DNA of 64,000 nt from an uncultured Acidimicrobiales bacterium (GTDB lineage: Bacteria > Actinomycetota > Acidimicrobiia > Acidimicrobiales > SZUA-35), in NCBI GenBank assembly GCA_937922785.1, contig CALAJQ010000003.1, positions 62,001 through 126,000 of the forward strand. The letters run 5' to 3'. Every line of letters begins with the position of its first letter. Position 1 is the first letter of the stretch. The notes below the pieces were generated by a model. That model searched no databases, was not told the DNA's origin, and saw only the letters and a program-made list of their open reading frames with translations. A program made the position numbers and the translations under genes. Below are positions 1 through 8,620 of the stretch, piece after piece.

Positions 1-63
1 TTTGACACGCCTCTTAAGTTCCATAGCCAAATTGTGCACCGGTCGCCGAGCACCTGAATCTAC

Positions 64-75
64 GAACTGACCTAG
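64..75. repeat. Possible degenerate copy of the GAACTGACCTAG repeat family
   Basis: The 12-bp string GAACTGACCTAG is identical to the core of the 30-bp repeat at the far end of the window. It lies just beyond the stop codon of the PadR gene. Only this core is recognisable; the rest of the unit is absent, so chance similarity is possible. Confidence 0.3.
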
Positions 76-80
76 AACAC

Positions 81-389
81 TTAGGCCTTTAGGCTCAGAG
101 CAAGAGCTTTACCTTTTTCGGTTATCCGGAACACGCGGCGGGCCGGACCTTGGTGCCCACTTGGTCTGGTCTCTAGATCACTTTCGACAAGCTCACGCTC
201 TTCGAGACGCGCTAGACAGCGGTAGAGCGTAGACACCGCCATCGATTTTGCTGGCGGTTCTGCTTGGGTGAACTCTTTACTAAGCCCGTACCCGTGCACG
301 GTCTCATGGCCTTCCTGCGCCAGTTCATGTACACGACGAAGAATTCGTTCCTCGTTGTGAACCAGTGCAGTCCCTCTACGGCGTTTCAA
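81..389 (-). CDS. PadR family transcriptional regulator
   Basis: This 102-residue protein is a winged-helix DNA-binding protein of the PadR type. The pattern HGYGLSKEF, then STLYRCLARLEERELV, then a basic wing ending RVFRITEKGKALA matches the PadR fold, in which the helix-turn-helix is followed by a wing and a short C-terminal helix. It probably acts as a ligand-responsive repressor; the ligand is unknown. The start is TTG, preceded by GGAG seven bases upstream, with no better in-frame start. Its upstream gap carries a perfect 15-bp direct repeat that could be its operator. It is on the same strand as DUF3107 and Mrp but about 180 bp away, so it is probably transcribed separately. Confidence 0.85.
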   Translation of the reverse strand: MKRRRGTALVHNEERILRRVHELAQEGHETVHGYGLSKEFTQAEPPAKSMAVSTLYRCLARLEERELVESDLETRPSGHQGPARRVFRITEKGKALALSLKA

Positions 390-497
390 TTTATTCTCCG
401 TCTCCGCAAATGCGTCGATGGATCTGGTCGCCCTCAGACCAACTATTGAAAAACTAGCTCAAATAGCAACTAGCGATGTGAATTCACACTATTCAAA

Positions 498-527
498 ACT
501 TACTGTGTATGAACTTACTGTGTATGA
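498..527. promoter_or_regulatory. Perfect 15-bp direct repeat upstream of the PadR gene
   Basis: ACTTACTGTGTATGA occurs twice head to tail (498-512 and 513-527) in the 180-bp gap upstream of the PadR start. Tandem sites upstream of a PadR gene suggest an autoregulatory operator. That is inference; the repeat itself is directly visible. Confidence 0.45.
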
Positions 528-568
528 GAGATTAGCCATATATGACCGGCTGTGCAGGTCGAAGCGAC

Positions 569-802
569 TTAAGCGCCGAAACCGATCTTTCGTCCGGTCT
601 CTTCGCTGCCGAGTTCTACAAAGGAAATCTGAGAAGCCGGAACGCCGATCTCCTTGTTGCGCTTGTCAGTAACCCAAAGAGTTCCCGAGCCACTTTCCAT
701 CGCTGCATCGATCCGACCACGCAGCTCAGCCCGATCTGTTCCATCGGGAAGCTCGATCTCAAGGACCGAAGCCGAACGGGCAATTCCAATACGCAAATCC
801 AT
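569..802 (-). CDS. DUF3107 family small protein
   Basis: A 77-residue acidic/mixed protein beginning MDLRIGIARSASVLEIEL and containing the sequence VTDKRNKEIGVPASQISFVELG. This matches DUF3107, a small actinobacterial family of unknown function. Two start codons lie side by side (GTG at 805, ATG at 802); the ATG is chosen. It lies 17 bp downstream of the mrp stop codon, so the two are probably cotranscribed. Family membership supports an actinobacterial host. No function can be assigned. Confidence 0.8.
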   Translation of the reverse strand: MDLRIGIARSASVLEIELPDGTDRAELRGRIDAAMESGSGTLWVTDKRNKEIGVPASQISFVELGSEETGRKIGFGA

Positions 803-821
803 CACTAAGACGCTAGCCGAC

Positions 822-1985
822 TCAGACGATCTTTAGTTCGCTTCTGTAACGACGCTTTGGGGCCATCTCCACATCGATCTTTCTGGCAAGTTCTCCGAAT
901 GCCCCACCGATCTCTGATTCAGGGGCGACAGCAACGATCGGGTGGCCGTCGTCACCACCTTCGCGAAGCTGGGGCACAAGCGGAAGCTTTGCCAGGAGCG
1001 GAACGTCTAGTTCGGTGGCTAGTGCCTCTCCCCCACCAGATCCGAATAGTTCATAACGCTTGTTGTCATCACCGGTAAACCAGCTCATGTTTTCGATCAC
1101 GCCCGCTACTGCAATGTTGACCTTGTGGGCCATGTAGGCGGCTCGCTGAGCAACCTTTTGAGCAGCAGGTTGAGGCGTGGTCACAACTAACAGCTCGCTG
1201 CGCGGCAAAAACTGACTGATACTTAGCGAAATATCGCCTGTGCCGGGTGGGAGGTCCACAAGAAGGTAGTCAGGATCGTCCCAGAAAACATCGGTGAGGA
1301 ACTGCTCCAAAGCCTTGTGAAGCATGGGGCCCCGCCAAATCACTGGCTGTTTCTCTTCGACGAAGAAGCCCATTGAGATGCAGCGCACTCCGTAGTTCTC
1401 AGGAGGAATGATCATTTCGTCGATGACCGTCGGGTTGTGATCTACACCGAGCATGCGAGGAATCGAGAAGCCCCAGACGTCGGCGTCAACAACAGCTACG
1501 GACTTGCCTCGAGCGGCTAGGGCAACACCAAGGTTGGTCGTGACCGAACTTTTACCCACACCGCCCTTGCCTGAGGCAACAAGAAGGACGCGAGTCTTTG
1601 AGTCTGGATCGGCGAATGGGATCGCCCGACCTTCGGCGTGACCATGCGCCTGTTGTGATCCGGCAGTCGCACCAGGATCTCCGTGCAATTGTTGGCGCAG
1701 CGCGGCCCGCTGCTCGTCAGTCATGACGCCAAAATCGATGTCTACGGTCTCGACGCCAGCCAACGCCTTAACAGCGTCAGTTACGCGGTTGGTGATTTCG
1801 GCACGGAGCGGACAGCCCGCGATGGTGAGGTCGATGCCGACCCCTACCTGCGGTAATGAGATGTTGACTTCTCGAACCATGCCAAGATCCACGATGCTTC
1901 GATGCAGCTCTGGGTCTTCAACTGGTCGCAGTGCCTCGATAACGGCTTCATAAGTAATGGTCACGGCTTCGTACACTATCGGCAC
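822..1985 (-). CDS. mrp: Mrp/ApbC-type iron-sulfur cluster carrier ATPase
   Basis: A 387-residue P-loop ATPase of the Mrp/NBP35 family, which carries and delivers Fe-S clusters. Residues about 10-90 form a MIP18/DUF59 domain (EALRPVEDPELHRSIVDLGMV). The deviant Walker A GKGGVGKSS lies at 139-147, and DLPPGTGD is present further on. The CPHC cluster-binding motif found in many Mrp proteins is missing: after ENMSWF the sequence reads TGDDNKRYELFGSGGG, as in other actinobacterial homologues. GTG start; a second GTG lies seven codons downstream and cannot be excluded. It precedes DUF3107 on the same strand. Confidence 0.92.
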   Translation of the reverse strand: MPIVYEAVTITYEAVIEALRPVEDPELHRSIVDLGMVREVNISLPQVGVGIDLTIAGCPLRAEITNRVTDAVKALAGVETVDIDFGVMTDEQRAALRQQLHGDPGATAGSQQAHGHAEGRAIPFADPDSKTRVLLVASGKGGVGKSSVTTNLGVALAARGKSVAVVDADVWGFSIPRMLGVDHNPTVIDEMIIPPENYGVRCISMGFFVEEKQPVIWRGPMLHKALEQFLTDVFWDDPDYLLVDLPPGTGDISLSISQFLPRSELLVVTTPQPAAQKVAQRAAYMAHKVNIAVAGVIENMSWFTGDDNKRYELFGSGGGEALATELDVPLLAKLPLVPQLREGGDDGHPIVAVAPESEIGGAFGELARKIDVEMAPKRRYRSELKIV

Positions 1986-2030
1986 CGCAGTTATTGCGCC
2001 CCACCGCGCAAATTCATCTAGCTTGATGAA

Positions 2031-3107
2031 ATGAGCACTACCGCAGCCCCAGACCTAGACCCGGACGAGCTAAAGAAGTTTCAATTCAAGCTCTGGAGCT
2101 ACAAGATGGGCGAGCTTGTGTCGTTCATGGTCTATCTAGGTGATGAGCTGAAAATGTTTTCCGCCTTGGCCGGAGCGGGTCCTGTGACCAGCGATGAGCT
2201 GGCGGCTAAGACCAACCTCAACGAACGTTTCGTTCGGGAGTGGCTTTATGGAATGGCGGCCGCCAAACTTTTCACTCGCCATCAGTCCGGGACCTTTGAG
2301 ATGTCTGATGTGGCCGCGTCGGTGCTGGCCGACGAGGAAGGCTCAGTAAACTTCGCCTGCGGCGCTTTCCGAGGCGGCACTGACCCGGTTGTGCTGGAAA
2401 AGCTTGTGGACTCGTTCCGTACCGGGATTGGCGTCACCTACGAAGAGCAAGGTCCCGGATTGGCCTCAGGACTAAGCCGGATGACGGCGCCCCGTTCAAG
2501 ACACGAACTGACAACTGTGATCTTGCCCGGCTTAGAAGGCGTGGTCGAAAAGCTCGAATCTGGAATCAGAGTATGCGACATCGGCTGTGGTGGAGGCTTC
2601 GCGTTAACCACAATGGCCAGGGCCTACCCGAACAGCTCATTCATCGGCATCGATCCCTCGGGAACCGCAATCGCCCAAGCAATCGAAGCTGCCGCAGATG
2701 TGCCAAACGTCAGCTTTATCACCCAGCGAGGCGAGGACCTCTCGGGTGATGAGCCGTTTGACTTGATTCTCACGTTCGACTGCCTCCATGACATGGCCCG
2801 TCCTGACATAACCGCAGCCGCAGTAAGAGGCGCCATTGCCGACGATGGAACGTGGCTGATCAAAGACATCCGGTCTACTGGTGACTTCGAGACCGACTCT
2901 CGGAATCCAATGTTGGCAATGATGTACGGCTTCTCGCTGGCTTCTTGTTTGCAATCAGCCATGAGCGAGCCAGGAGGCCTTGGGTTGGGAACAATTGGTT
3001 TGCATCCCGCAAAAGCTCAAGAGCTTGTAACCGAGGCCGGGTTTACCCGCTTCACCGAGCATGATTTTGGTGATCCAAACAATCTCTTCTACGAGGTTCG
3101 GGCATAA
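2031..3107 (+). CDS. Class I SAM-dependent methyltransferase with N-terminal winged helix
   Basis: A 358-residue protein. The N-terminal 100 residues resemble the winged-helix dimerisation domain of plant O-methyltransferase-like and Rv2258c-like enzymes (TSDELAAKTNLNERFVREWLYGMAAAKLF). The C-terminal Rossmann domain has SAM motif I CDIGCGGGFAL, an acidic residue ending strand 2 (FIGIDPSG), and LILTFDCLHDMARP at motif IV. The substrate is unknown. It is divergent from mrp with a gap of only 45 bp. The following SDR gene starts 3 bp after its stop, so the two form an operon and may modify one small molecule. Confidence 0.85.
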   Translation: MSTTAAPDLDPDELKKFQFKLWSYKMGELVSFMVYLGDELKMFSALAGAGPVTSDELAAKTNLNERFVREWLYGMAAAKLFTRHQSGTFEMSDVAASVLADEEGSVNFACGAFRGGTDPVVLEKLVDSFRTGIGVTYEEQGPGLASGLSRMTAPRSRHELTTVILPGLEGVVEKLESGIRVCDIGCGGGFALTTMARAYPNSSFIGIDPSGTAIAQAIEAAADVPNVSFITQRGEDLSGDEPFDLILTFDCLHDMARPDITAAAVRGAIADDGTWLIKDIRSTGDFETDSRNPMLAMMYGFSLASCLQSAMSEPGGLGLGTIGLHPAKAQELVTEAGFTRFTEHDFGDPNNLFYEVRA

Positions 3108-3110
3108 ATC

Positions 3111-3914
3111 ATGAGCGAAACCCAGCCAACCCAAGCTCAGCCTGAGATTCAAACAGCGTCTGATCTGTTCAGCGTCGCCGGCAAAGTTGCACTGGTAACC
3201 GGGGCCTCATCCGGACTTGGTGTGCGCTTTGCCAAGGTTTTGCACCAAGCTGGTGCAGAACTCGTTCTGGTGGCGCGACGCAAGGACCGTCTGGAAGCAC
3301 TAGCTGCAGAGGTCGGCGATGCCACTGTGATCACCGCAGATCTGTCAGTGCCCGGAGTCGGCGCCGAAGTTGTGGCCACCGCGCTTGAGGCCAATGGACG
3401 CTTAGACATCGTTGTTAACAACGCAGGCATCAGCCGGGTTGTTCCGGCGCTGGCTGATGACAGTGAGGATTTTCAGCGCGAAGTCCAAATCAACTTGGTT
3501 GCTCCCTATGACATTGCTCGCCATAGCGCCGCGGCGATGATCGAGGCCGGTGACGGTGGTTCGATTGTGAACATTGGGTCTGTCCTTGGTCATGGTGGTG
3601 GAGGCCCTTTGAAGGTGCCTGGATATGCCGCCAGCAAGGGCGGAGTTCACAATCTGACCCGTGAGCTCGCCTCACAATGGGCTCGCAAGGGCATCCGTGT
3701 GAACGCCATCGCACCAGCGTTCTTCGAGTCCGAGATGGCGTCGGAGATGTTCTCCACCGACGCTGGCAACGCTTACATTCGTCAGATGACACTTATGGGG
3801 CGGGGCGGACAACCGCACGAGCTGGATGGAGCTCTGCTGTTTCTAACATCGGATGCTTCCAGCTACGTGACTGGCCATGTCCTCTTTGTTGACGGCGGCT
3901 GGACGGCTACTTAG
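3111..3914 (+). CDS. SDR family NAD(P)-dependent oxidoreductase
   Basis: A 267-residue short-chain dehydrogenase/reductase with a classical layout. The cofactor-binding motif TGASSGLG is near residue 30, NNAG is mid-protein, the catalytic serine is in NIGSVLG, and the YxxxK pair is in YAASKGG. The C-terminal segment DGALLFLTSDASSYVTGHVLFVDGGW is typical of FabG-like enzymes. It reduces or oxidises a hydroxyl or ketone on an unidentified substrate. It starts 3 bp after the methyltransferase gene. It ends 4 bp before the convergent DUF4015 lipoprotein gene. Confidence 0.9.
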   Translation: MSETQPTQAQPEIQTASDLFSVAGKVALVTGASSGLGVRFAKVLHQAGAELVLVARRKDRLEALAAEVGDATVITADLSVPGVGAEVVATALEANGRLDIVVNNAGISRVVPALADDSEDFQREVQINLVAPYDIARHSAAAMIEAGDGGSIVNIGSVLGHGGGGPLKVPGYAASKGGVHNLTRELASQWARKGIRVNAIAPAFFESEMASEMFSTDAGNAYIRQMTLMGRGGQPHELDGALLFLTSDASSYVTGHVLFVDGGWTAT

Positions 3915-3918
3915 GTCA

Positions 3919-5259
3919 TCAGGCAGGTGGCAGCCAGTCCAATTCGTAGTTGCCGAACACGTTCCAAATGATCCACCCTGCGCCATGACGCTCGGCCTCA
4001 GCTATCTGGGCCATCACCTGGTCACCGCTGTAGAAGAAGCCTTGAATCCATGGTCGCATCAAAGACCCTGGGGCCAGTCGGGGCATGCCCGAGTCGAGGG
4101 CGTCTCCAACAACCACACCCGGATGAGAATTAGGATTATCTAAGCCCAGCCATCCAGAGTTGTAGTGGCTGGGGTAAATCATCGGTGAGATTGCGTCCGC
4201 CACCCCAGACACGGTCTCGGGCGTCTGGCCAAGTCGCTGATCATCCGGGCTAGAAAGTACGATTCCAAAGATTGCGGCAGAGACGCCACACCCCATCGGG
4301 TGGAGTTGATCCTTGGCTTTGGTTAAGAATCCGGCGATGGCGGCGGTACGTTCTTCAACAGTTTGGGGTACAAGATCACGGGCTCGGGCCGCCGTCTGGC
4401 CTGATGGGAACCGCACGTAGTCGAACTGGATTTCATCAAATCCCAGAGAGCAGGCTTCTACTGCTAGAGCCACCGGGTAGTCCCAGTTGGCTTCGTCCGC
4501 AGCGTCCACCCAGGCGCCAGCAAGCTTGGCTTCTGGCACCGCAGCTGCCCAAGCCGGGTCTTCAAAGGTGACGATCCTGGTGATTGTGTAGAGGCCCTCT
4601 GCCTTGGCTCTACCGATGAGTTCGGCGGGGTCATAGATGTCATCAACTCGTCCGATTTCGGTTGCTAGAGGCACTTTGCTTTGGTACAGGATCCGATCAG
4701 CTTCATCCTTGGTGTCAAACACCAACGCGTTGACAGTCGTGATAGCGGCGGTTTCCAGTAAGGCGTCGAATCGGGCGGGGTCGGCGGCAATATCAGATGA
4801 CACTCGCAATGCGCGAGCCACAAAGGGCTCCAGTTCGATCTCCAACTCCACTTCCAAGTCAGGATCATCTGAAGCTGAAACATCGGTTGGCCACTGGACC
4901 GTTTGGGCAATCCAGACCGGCCTCGACACTTCAATAGCTTGCGCTGGGACTTGAGCAATCTCGAACCGGCCGTCAGCGTCAGTAGAGGTGGCTGAGCCTC
5001 CGACCTTCACCACGACGCCCGGCAATGGAGTCTGATCGACTGCGGAAACCACTACGCCTGTTAGATCGAACAACTCCGCTTGGGTGGTTGTGGTGTTTTG
5101 AGTGGTTGTCGGCGCAGCGTCGTCTGAGACCGGGCTTTCGGAGATGGGGCTATCCGAGATAGTGGTCTCACCCAGCACCTCGACGCCTACACAAGCAGTA
5201 GCCGTCCAGGCCAGGACGACCAAAATCTGCATAACCTTTGTCCGCCGATTGTTCACCAC
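3919..5259 (-). CDS. Secreted lipoprotein with carboxypeptidase-regulatory-like and DUF4015 glycoside-hydrolase-like domains
   Basis: 446 residues. The N-terminus (MVNNRRTKVMQILVVLAWTA, then TACVG) looks like a lipoprotein signal peptide with a lipobox cysteine near 23. A Ser/Thr-rich linker (about 33-62) leads into a carboxypeptidase-regulatory-like beta-sandwich at about 66-130 (LTGVVVSAVDQTPLPGVVVKVGG). Residues about 150-446 match DUF4015, a putative glycosyl-hydrolase TIM barrel: YTITRIVTFEDPAWA and FDEIQFDYVRFPSG are family hallmarks. It is probably surface anchored and acts on a carbohydrate, but the substrate is unknown. GTG start; an ATG nine codons in is an alternative. Confidence 0.8.
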   Translation of the reverse strand: MVNNRRTKVMQILVVLAWTATACVGVEVLGETTISDSPISESPVSDDAAPTTTQNTTTTQAELFDLTGVVVSAVDQTPLPGVVVKVGGSATSTDADGRFEIAQVPAQAIEVSRPVWIAQTVQWPTDVSASDDPDLEVELEIELEPFVARALRVSSDIAADPARFDALLETAAITTVNALVFDTKDEADRILYQSKVPLATEIGRVDDIYDPAELIGRAKAEGLYTITRIVTFEDPAWAAAVPEAKLAGAWVDAADEANWDYPVALAVEACSLGFDEIQFDYVRFPSGQTAARARDLVPQTVEERTAAIAGFLTKAKDQLHPMGCGVSAAIFGIVLSSPDDQRLGQTPETVSGVADAISPMIYPSHYNSGWLGLDNPNSHPGVVVGDALDSGMPRLAPGSLMRPWIQGFFYSGDQVMAQIAEAERHGAGWIIWNVFGNYELDWLPPA

Positions 5260-5353
5260 GGCTGAAGCGTAGCCAGCCTGGCCAGAGTGATAAGTTCATT
5301 GCTTCAATGACTGTGCTGTGTGACCCGCTGTGTGACGTGTTGTTTGGGCTCAG

Positions 5354-5833
5354 ATGAGCCAGCGCGAAACCATCGTTTATGTGATCCGTCATGCCCACGC
5401 GGGCCAACGCGCAGCGTCGGGCCGAGACATCTACCGACCATTGTCTGATCGAGGCATCAGGGAAGCCAGCGCTCTGGCAGAGGGTTTAGTCTCGGCGCAA
5501 ATCGACACGATCATGTCAAGCCCCGCCACTCGCTGTGTGCAGACCGTCCAGCACTTGGCCGCCGACCGAGGATTGCCGGTGGTCGAGGTAGAGAATCTGT
5601 GGGAGGACTCGTTGCCCAATGAGATGCTGGCTGTAATTGAGGCCTGCGCGGTAGAGGAGAACATTGCCGTCTGTTCCCACGGCAACTTGATCCCCGAAAT
5701 CATCGAGATGTTGTCGGCCAGACACAAAATTGAAGTGACGGGCCGCGGTTGCGAAAAGGGTTCGGTCTGGGAACTACGGCGCTCGGACGGTCAGTGGGTG
5801 GCCGCCCGTTACGTCGGCACCTTCAATAGTTGA
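5354..5833 (+). CDS. Histidine phosphatase family protein (SixA/phosphoglycerate-mutase-like)
   Basis: A 159-residue histidine phosphatase. The RHG-type motif is VIRHAHAG, with the catalytic His at residue 13. SDRGIREASALAEGL, MSSPATRCVQTVQ and the second catalytic histidine in VCSHGNLIP follow in the expected order. The short length and lack of insertions resemble SixA-type protein phosphohistidine phosphatases more than phosphoglycerate mutases. It is divergent from the DUF4015 gene. Its 3' end overlaps the convergent transglutaminase gene by 25 bp. Confidence 0.87.
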   Translation: MSQRETIVYVIRHAHAGQRAASGRDIYRPLSDRGIREASALAEGLVSAQIDTIMSSPATRCVQTVQHLAADRGLPVVEVENLWEDSLPNEMLAVIEACAVEENIAVCSHGNLIPEIIEMLSARHKIEVTGRGCEKGSVWELRRSDGQWVAARYVGTFNS

Positions 5834-7716
5834 TCAACAGCTGTTTCTAGATCGGCTATCTGATCGTCCACCGGCAATCGGCCGGCCGATGGAACCTGGG
5901 CATATGAAACATGTTCCAGCCCGGCAGCTACTTGTGAGGTCAATTGCTCGTCAATCCCAAGACTTGAGAGATCGGCCAGCCGTTCCCTAATGGTCATTGC
6001 CTCCGTCCAGTCTCTCTCCAACCGGGCCCCTAGGGCGTCAACAGTTTGAAGCCGTACGTCAGGGCCGGTCTTGGATCTAGCAAGCAGGTTAGAAACCAAT
6101 GCTCCAACGGCTGCGACCGAAGTGAAACCTAACAGGATCCGGGCAATCAGATTCCAGTTCGCTGGCTCGCTTTCGGTGTTGTTCTGAGTTAGCTCATCAC
6201 CGGACAACGGCACACCAGAGGTGGGATCGAAGCCCTGCCACCCGATTCCCGGGAAGTACACCTCGGCCCACGCGTGAGCGTCGCTTGAACGTGATATCCA
6301 TTCGCCGGTGGATTCGTCATAGCCACCCGGCACATACCCAACAACGAGACGGGACGGGATGCCAAGTGAGCGCAGCATTACCACCAGCGAGCTTCCGATC
6401 TGTTCGCAGTAGCCCAGCTGATCCACAAACAACAGCTGCTCGACCGCGTCGGCACCTTCGGGTAGCGGGGCTATATCACGGCTGTATTTGATGTTGTCAT
6501 CAATCCAGGCTTCGAGGGCTTTGACTTTGTCATAGGTGTTCGGAATCCCAGCGGTGATCTCAGCCGCCAGAGCCGCGACCCTCGGCTGTACATCTGACTC
6601 GGTGGCAAACTCTTTGATCCCACCTGAAACACCCAAGGCCAAGGGGTCAGCGGCGCGAAGAGAATCGGGGGTTATGTCTCGGACCGAGCTTCGGACTGTC
6701 CATTTAGCACCGGCTCCCAAGGGCTCATCGAGGGTAACGCTGCCGTCGGATCGAACAAGACCAGCTCGCTGAGTGCTCCAGAGAGCCTCGATCTTGTATG
6801 CACCGTGAATCACATTGAGTCCGGCTCGCTCCACCGTGAACTGCTGGCGAGATAGCTCGCCTCCAGGCCGCCCGTTGGAAAGAGTCACACCTTCTGAAGG
6901 CCAGGTGTAGCGAGTGCCGTTGTCGGAGTTTGTCCAGGTGCGCCCGTCCCAGTTGGTGTAGGTCACCCCGCGCCAATAGTCTGGCCTGTCAGCCTTAACC
7001 CTCAGCACAATGTTGTCGTCGAGATCAACTCTGCGGCCAGTGTCCAACTCACCCCATTGCAGTCCCGGATGGACGCTGAGCTGCGGGCCACCTAGATCGC
7101 CTCCAAAAGCAGCAAACCCGATGTCGACCTGGGGAGCCTTAACCAGTGGAACAAGAAACGAAGACAAACCAACACAAAGACCAAATACACCAATTGCCTG
7201 CAGTGCCCTAACGGGGCGATGCACGTGTCCCCCCGCGACGTTGTTTAGGGATCTGCCATTTAGTACAGGCGAAGTTCCCTCAAACTGCATGTGGTTGGTG
7301 AGAAGCGCAAAGGCTGCGACTACCACAAGCCACGGAACAATTGTGATCCCGACTCGCTCATCTGATGCAATGATGCTGACAATCATTGGTAGCCCGAGAG
7401 CTGGGACCATCCGGTTGTAGGCACGCCATTCGGTTAGCGAAACGCCAACGAGAAGACCACCAAGACAGCCCAGAGTGATTGCAACTCCAGAGTTGCTGGC
7501 GCTTACAACCGCCGCGGCGCTGAGTATCCAAGGCGCCATAGCCGCCCTCGATGTGAGCACCCCAGCTAGGACTGCAGAGCTCCAGCAGATCCCGAAACCG
7601 CCAAGTGCGCTAGCCAACAACACGACAGACCCCTGCGGCTCGACGGCTGCGACTTCTAAAGCCATCGCGAAGCTGATTGCGGCAACAGCCTTCAGGATCA
7701 GACTTGAGTAGCCCAC
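5809..7716 (-). CDS. Transglutaminase-like membrane protein (TgpA/DUF3488 type)
   Basis: 635 residues. The first 200 or so contain several hydrophobic helices (ILKAVAAISFAMALEVAAV, VVLLASALGGFGICWSSAVL and others). An extracytoplasmic region follows, with a transglutaminase core at about 380-490: GYCEQIGSSLVVMLRSLGIPSRLVVGYVPGG supplies the catalytic Cys, and SDAHAWAEVYFPGIGWQGFDPT supplies His and Asp. One further membrane helix and a cytoplasmic tail end the protein. With the adjacent DUF58 and MoxR genes it forms the common MoxR-DUF58-transglutaminase module, whose substrate is unknown. The start overlaps the DUF58 3' end by 19 bp. Confidence 0.88.
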   Translation of the reverse strand: MGYSSLILKAVAAISFAMALEVAAVEPQGSVVLLASALGGFGICWSSAVLAGVLTSRAAMAPWILSAAAVVSASNSGVAITLGCLGGLLVGVSLTEWRAYNRMVPALGLPMIVSIIASDERVGITIVPWLVVVAAFALLTNHMQFEGTSPVLNGRSLNNVAGGHVHRPVRALQAIGVFGLCVGLSSFLVPLVKAPQVDIGFAAFGGDLGGPQLSVHPGLQWGELDTGRRVDLDDNIVLRVKADRPDYWRGVTYTNWDGRTWTNSDNGTRYTWPSEGVTLSNGRPGGELSRQQFTVERAGLNVIHGAYKIEALWSTQRAGLVRSDGSVTLDEPLGAGAKWTVRSSVRDITPDSLRAADPLALGVSGGIKEFATESDVQPRVAALAAEITAGIPNTYDKVKALEAWIDDNIKYSRDIAPLPEGADAVEQLLFVDQLGYCEQIGSSLVVMLRSLGIPSRLVVGYVPGGYDESTGEWISRSSDAHAWAEVYFPGIGWQGFDPTSGVPLSGDELTQNNTESEPANWNLIARILLGFTSVAAVGALVSNLLARSKTGPDVRLQTVDALGARLERDWTEAMTIRERLADLSSLGIDEQLTSQVAAGLEHVSYAQVPSAGRLPVDDQIADLETAVDQLLKVPT

Positions 7717-8612
7717 GTGGCCCCTCGTGTTGGGTCAAGCGTCAATATTGGACCGCCAGATCGTGCCAACTCCAACATCGGATCCTGGTCAGCAGTGATG
7801 CAGGCAAGCCTGCGCCACGCCTCAACTTCTGAGCTGACGGCGATGAGCTCAGCCCCGATCAGCAGATTGACCTGATGGCCCCTCTGGATGAGAACGTGAA
7901 TGGCCGAGCGGGCCATGCCGGCAAGCTTCTCGGTCTTGTCCGCATGCACATGACCCAGCGCCACCGTGACTCGTCCGTGAGTTGTAGGAGAGCGATGATC
8001 GCGAACCAATACCGTTCCGCTTCTAGCCAGTGCCGGCCAATGGACATCTCTGAGCTTGTCTCCGGGCGTGTACTCACGAAGGCCGGTCATTTCACCCGCT
8101 TCTGAAGACACGGTGGCACCGTTGTGAGGCGCCACGGGCACCGTCACTGGAACAACCGCGGGATAGACATAGATCGGTTGCGCTAAGGAGACCTGTCGAC
8201 GTTCCACAGCCCCAACAACACCGTCGGGCACTCCGGTTTGCACCACAACCGGCACTGCGTCGAATCGACCCATCTGCCTGGCCACGGCAAGAACTGACCC
8301 GCTTGCCGGAATCCTCAGACCTAACGTCTCGCCGTTCATGACTTCAACAGCGCATTCGAGACCTTCGGCGCCCGACACGGCGACCCATATCTCCAGGGTT
8401 TCGCCCAATGTCACATCGCTTGAAGCGCTGGCCTCGATCTCAACCGACTTCAGAACCGCAGCTGACCACACATACCCAATGATCATCAAAAGCCCGACAC
8501 CAATACCGATTCCCAAGACAACCTGCTGACCGCTCATCGATCCCAAGATGATGCAGGGCAGCACCAAGGAAAACAATCCGCGTCCGAGTGGCGACAACCC
8601 GTAGCGAGGCAC
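7698..8612 (-). CDS. DUF58 domain-containing membrane protein
   Basis: A 304-residue protein with two N-terminal membrane helices (LFSLVLPCIILGSM and VVLGIGIGVGLLMIIGYVWSAAV) followed by a beta-rich region. It contains the DUF58 signature GEMTGLREYTPGDKLRDVHWPALARSGTVLVRDH. DUF58 proteins are typically encoded next to a MoxR AAA+ ATPase and are VWA-like partners in complex assembly. Here the MoxR gene ends 8 bp upstream and the transglutaminase gene overlaps downstream. The exact role is unknown. Confidence 0.88.
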   Translation of the reverse strand: MPRYGLSPLGRGLFSLVLPCIILGSMSGQQVVLGIGIGVGLLMIIGYVWSAAVLKSVEIEASASSDVTLGETLEIWVAVSGAEGLECAVEVMNGETLGLRIPASGSVLAVARQMGRFDAVPVVVQTGVPDGVVGAVERRQVSLAQPIYVYPAVVPVTVPVAPHNGATVSSEAGEMTGLREYTPGDKLRDVHWPALARSGTVLVRDHRSPTTHGRVTVALGHVHADKTEKLAGMARSAIHVLIQRGHQVNLLIGAELIAVSSEVEAWRRLACITADQDPMLELARSGGPILTLDPTRGATWATQV

Positions 8613-8620
8613 CGAACTCC

